A stretch of DNA of 64,000 nucleotides from Sycon ciliatum (taxonomy: Eukaryota; Porifera; Calcarea; Leucosolenida; Sycettidae): NCBI RefSeq assembly GCF_964019385.1, contig NC_088654.1, forward strand, positions 14,445,600 to 14,509,599. The letters run 5' to 3'. The translations under genes were made by a program, and so were the position numbers. Positions 61,606 through 64,000 of this stretch are shown one piece after another; within the stretch, counting starts at the first letter, position 1, and each line of letters starts with the position of its first letter. The notes beneath the pieces are model-generated. The model was not told the origin of the DNA. It made no database searches and was given only the letters and a program-made list of their open reading frames with translations.

Positions 61606-63141
61606 TGTCGGGAATGTCCGAGTCGGCGTCCAGCTTTCTTCACTATGGCGACGTCACGTCGCTGTTTGCCGAGGGCCCAGTGCAGGGCTTCATCAGCACA
61701 CTCGGGTAAGTAGAACACATAGACACTGGGGAGATGCGCGGGGAACCCTAGTCACATGACTGACTATGCGGGGAACCCTAGTCACATGACTGACTATGCG
61801 GGGAACCCTAGTCACATGACTGACTATGCGGGGAACCCTAGTCACATGACTGGCTATGCGGGGAACCCTAGTCACATGACTGACTATGCGGGGAACCCTA
61901 GTCACATGACTGACTATGCGGGAAACCCTAGTCACATGGCCGCGACTGTGCATGTAAACATCAACTGCCTTGTCTATAACGTCGAAACCCGAGAGATGTT
62001 ACTAATTCTATGACCTGGTTTTTTTGCCAAAAACCGCATTGTACAATGCGTACAATGCGCAGACACCACTTTTTTCTTTTTTCTTATTTTCTTTTTTTGC
62101 TTGATCGATTCACAGAAAGTGTTTGACCGGTGTCGTACATATATATGTGGTCCTCTTAACCCTTGAACTTGAACTTATTATGATGTGGTGTATGTACTCT
62201 GTGTGGTTTGGTGCAGTCTCGTCGACGACAGATGTGTTGTGCAGCCAGAGGCCGGCAACCTGGTCAACCCACCATCGAAGTTCAGAGGTACGGTCGAAAC
62301 CTGACAAGGGGAGCCCTCTGATAAGTGATAACACCGCGGCCGGGGAGGGTAGTATCTGGGGAGACTACATGGGCGACTCGCTAAGATATATTGAATGATT
62401 TTCGTCTCGTTCCCGGGTTGCCCGTTCTAGTGCGCTTGGTGCATGGCCGATTTATACACACTCTCACTCGCTTGTCTAGTTTTGCACTGAGCGCACAACG
62501 ACTGTGTGTGTTTCGTGATTTGTATGGAAACGACTTAGGCAGGTTTTTTCTTGTGGAGTTTATGGCTAGCGTTATTTGACGAGAATCATTACCCCCGTCT
62601 GATGCAGGAGCCAGTAAATGATGTGCCGCAAACGGCACGGCGCGTTGTCTGTTTTGCGTTCAATGCGTTTTACACTAAACAAGTTTTCTTGTATTTTTTT
62701 ATTCATTGACGAACACACATGCATAGGTGCACTCAAGTTTGTTTACAAGTATGGCTTGTAGCCGCGTACACGTAACACTGTTCTTCTCTACCACCCGTTG
62801 TGTCTCTCCACTCACCCACAGGCTGCCTGTTCAAGATTGTGCCCATACATTTACCATGTGATTCCCATGCGTTTCCCATGTGATTCCCATGTGTTGCCCA
62901 TGCGTTTCCCCTGTGTTTATCTCTCCACTCACACGCAGACTGCCTGTTCAAGATTGTGCCCATGTACCGCTACGCGGCACGCAAGCAGTTCAAGGAGGCT
63001 GGCAAGCGTGATACGTGGAACATCCCGGATGTCATGCTCGTCAACCGCCTCAAGGAGGCCGTGGAACACGAACAACGTCAGAACGAGGAAGAGCAGCGCA
63101 AGAGCCTCGGTGAGGTGGTCACCTATGGCAGCGTGGTGCAG
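61606..63141 (+). CDS. ITPR: Inositol 1,4,5-trisphosphate receptor, N-terminal exons (partial)
   Basis: Exons 61606-61705, 62217-62287 and 62939-63141 join in phase (2 then 1), and the third ends in phase 0 at cag|gtaagc; the gene continues past 64000. From ATG 61614 they encode about 121 residues of the suppressor / MIR-containing N-terminus: [68 protein letters not shown], then [12 protein letters not shown]. These are hallmark IP3 receptor segments. The ER-membrane tetramer releases calcium on binding IP3; this region is the cytosolic suppressor domain that tunes ligand affinity, while the IP3-binding core and channel lie outside the window. The first exon also reads open upstream of the ATG in phase 1 (VSG), which permits a longer N-terminus from exons at 55-57 kb. 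Confidence 0.93.
61738..61938. repeat. 30 bp minisatellite, about seven units
   Basis: Unit tgcggggaaccctagtcaca followed by tgactgacta, almost invariant, starting ~30 bp after the exon donor at 61706. Open on both strands because 30 is a multiple of three. Confidence 0.95.
62805..62963 (+). repeat. Duplicated acceptor and exon 5' end (IP3 receptor)
   Basis: tctctccactcac then cag|(g/a)ctgcctgttcaag occurs at exon-start 62822 and again at 62939, 117 bp apart, matching through attgtgcccat. The upstream copy would run into a stop (tga) about 20 codons on, so it is a decoy. Between them are ccatgtgattcc/ccatgcgtttcc repeats. Confidence 0.85.
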
Positions 63142-63233
63142 GTAAGCTGCTTGAACACGTGTCAGATATCCATATGTTTGTATGTACATCTATAATGCAT
63201 GTGTAGTTGCATGACTGTGTAGTTGCATGTGTA
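63142..63233 (+). other. Start of IP3 receptor intron
   Basis: Intronic sequence after the exon at 62939-63141; the rest of the window stays in this intron. Confidence 0.7.
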
Positions 63234-63967
63234 CAGTCAACTTCGCTAATAACGACTGCGGATATAACGACAATTCGCGAATAACGACCGAATTTCCATG
63301 CCCAGAGCAAAGTCCCATCTAACTGTATACATTTAACTTCGGATATAACGACTATCTGAATAACGACAATTCGCGTATAGCGACATGCTTTTAGTGCCCC
63401 GAGGTCATATTCACTGCTTGAATAACGACTTTCTGGGCTTTTGACAGCTATTTCAAGTACCCGTCAGTCAAGTACATGATTGTACATGTACCTATCATGC
63501 AGAAGTACCAGAACCTATGGTGATGGATATTATTATTATAAAGGCACACATGCAAGAAAATGCAGCCAAGGGGGGGGGGGGGGCTTTTTCTTCCTTTTTT
63601 ATCTTCAAAATTGTTGGATTTACCAGCACACCTATTATGTATACAATGTACATGTAGTTGTACATGATTGCACAGTAATCATCATACATGTATGTACATG
63701 TCCCTGGCCCTGTAGATGGCTCAAAAGGCATATTTTTTCAATTGATTTCCCTTGCATATTGAATTTTTAGTTCCTTTCAACTGCAATATGAAAATAAAGT
63801 ACACATTGACATAGAGCAAGAAAAGAGCTTGATTTTGATATGCATGTCATACTATACAAAATATGGGTTCACATACATTCAAATGGGACTTCGGTTATAA
63901 GGACACTTCGCGAATAAGGACACTTTTCTGATGCCCCACCGAATGTCGTTATTGGCGAAGTTGACTG
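63234..63967. mobile_element. CAGT element, ataacgac family, copy 3, interrupted
   Basis: Left cagtcaacttcgctaataac, right ttattggcgaagttgactg, TA on both sides. Its outer parts match the copies at 10083 and 11174; about 480 bp of other DNA, including a G run (~63570-63584) and tacatgtac tracts, splits it. Confidence 0.75.
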
Positions 63968-64000
63968 TAGTTGAATGTGATGTCATCTCGACTAGCATGT

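Noticed and set aside
61693-62013. ORFs on both strands with 10-residue repeats
   Set aside because: Produced by the 30 bp minisatellite in an IP3 receptor intron; no start context or neighbouring exon supports translation.

Overview
This is nuclear DNA of a eukaryote, most likely a marine invertebrate animal. The genes are split by GT-AG introns. They encode metazoan-type products: an inositol trisphosphate receptor and an EGF/laminin-G membrane protein. The intergenic DNA is dense in microsatellites, poly-G runs, foldbacks and short DNA transposons. A manganese-type CDF transporter and an unusual EF-hand/PPP phosphatase would suit an early-branching animal such as a sponge. That placement is inference and was not tested. 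Nothing bacterial (operons, ribosome binding sites, CRISPR) is present.

Layout. 1-9 kb is repeat DNA: a roughly 4.3 kb interval bounded by inverted arms that holds twin 855 bp Harbinger-like elements, then a frameshifted, 5'-truncated LINE on the minus strand. 9.5-14.8 kb (+) is a three-exon gene for a single-pass membrane protein (signal peptide, EGF, two LamG, a long Thr/Ser/Pro stalk, TM, short tail). 17.2-20.1 kb (-) is a four-exon cation diffusion facilitator with two DxxxD metal motifs. It is head-to-head, across a 500 bp divergent promoter, with a 17 kb, 18-exon gene (+, 20.6-37.8 kb) for a 990-residue protein with an N-terminal EF-hand and a C-terminal PPP-type Ser/Thr phosphatase. 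I joined all 18 exons by eye and every junction keeps phase. 41.4-42.2 kb (-) is an intronless DNAJC30-like mitochondrial J-protein. 43-55 kb holds nested transposons and little else. 61.6-63.1 kb (+) is the 5' end of an IP3 receptor gene that runs off the window. Two upstream exons at 55.5 and 56.7 kb join it in phase and may give it a 50-residue N-terminal extension.

Two themes run through the window. First, at least twelve unrelated-looking short element families share one design: flanking TA, ends of CAGT, CTGTAA or CCGTA type, terminal inverted repeats, and a short motif repeated in both orientations inside. This fits non-autonomous pogo/Tigger-like (Tc1/mariner) elements. Second, exon borders are repeatedly duplicated: an acceptor in triplicate and a donor in quadruplicate in the phosphatase gene, and an acceptor in duplicate in the IP3 receptor gene. 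Many phosphatase introns also carry (GT)n near the donor and (CT)n as the polypyrimidine tract.

The genes are not an operon. Two of them (EF-hand phosphatase and IP3 receptor) belong to calcium signalling, but no functional coupling can be read from the sequence.
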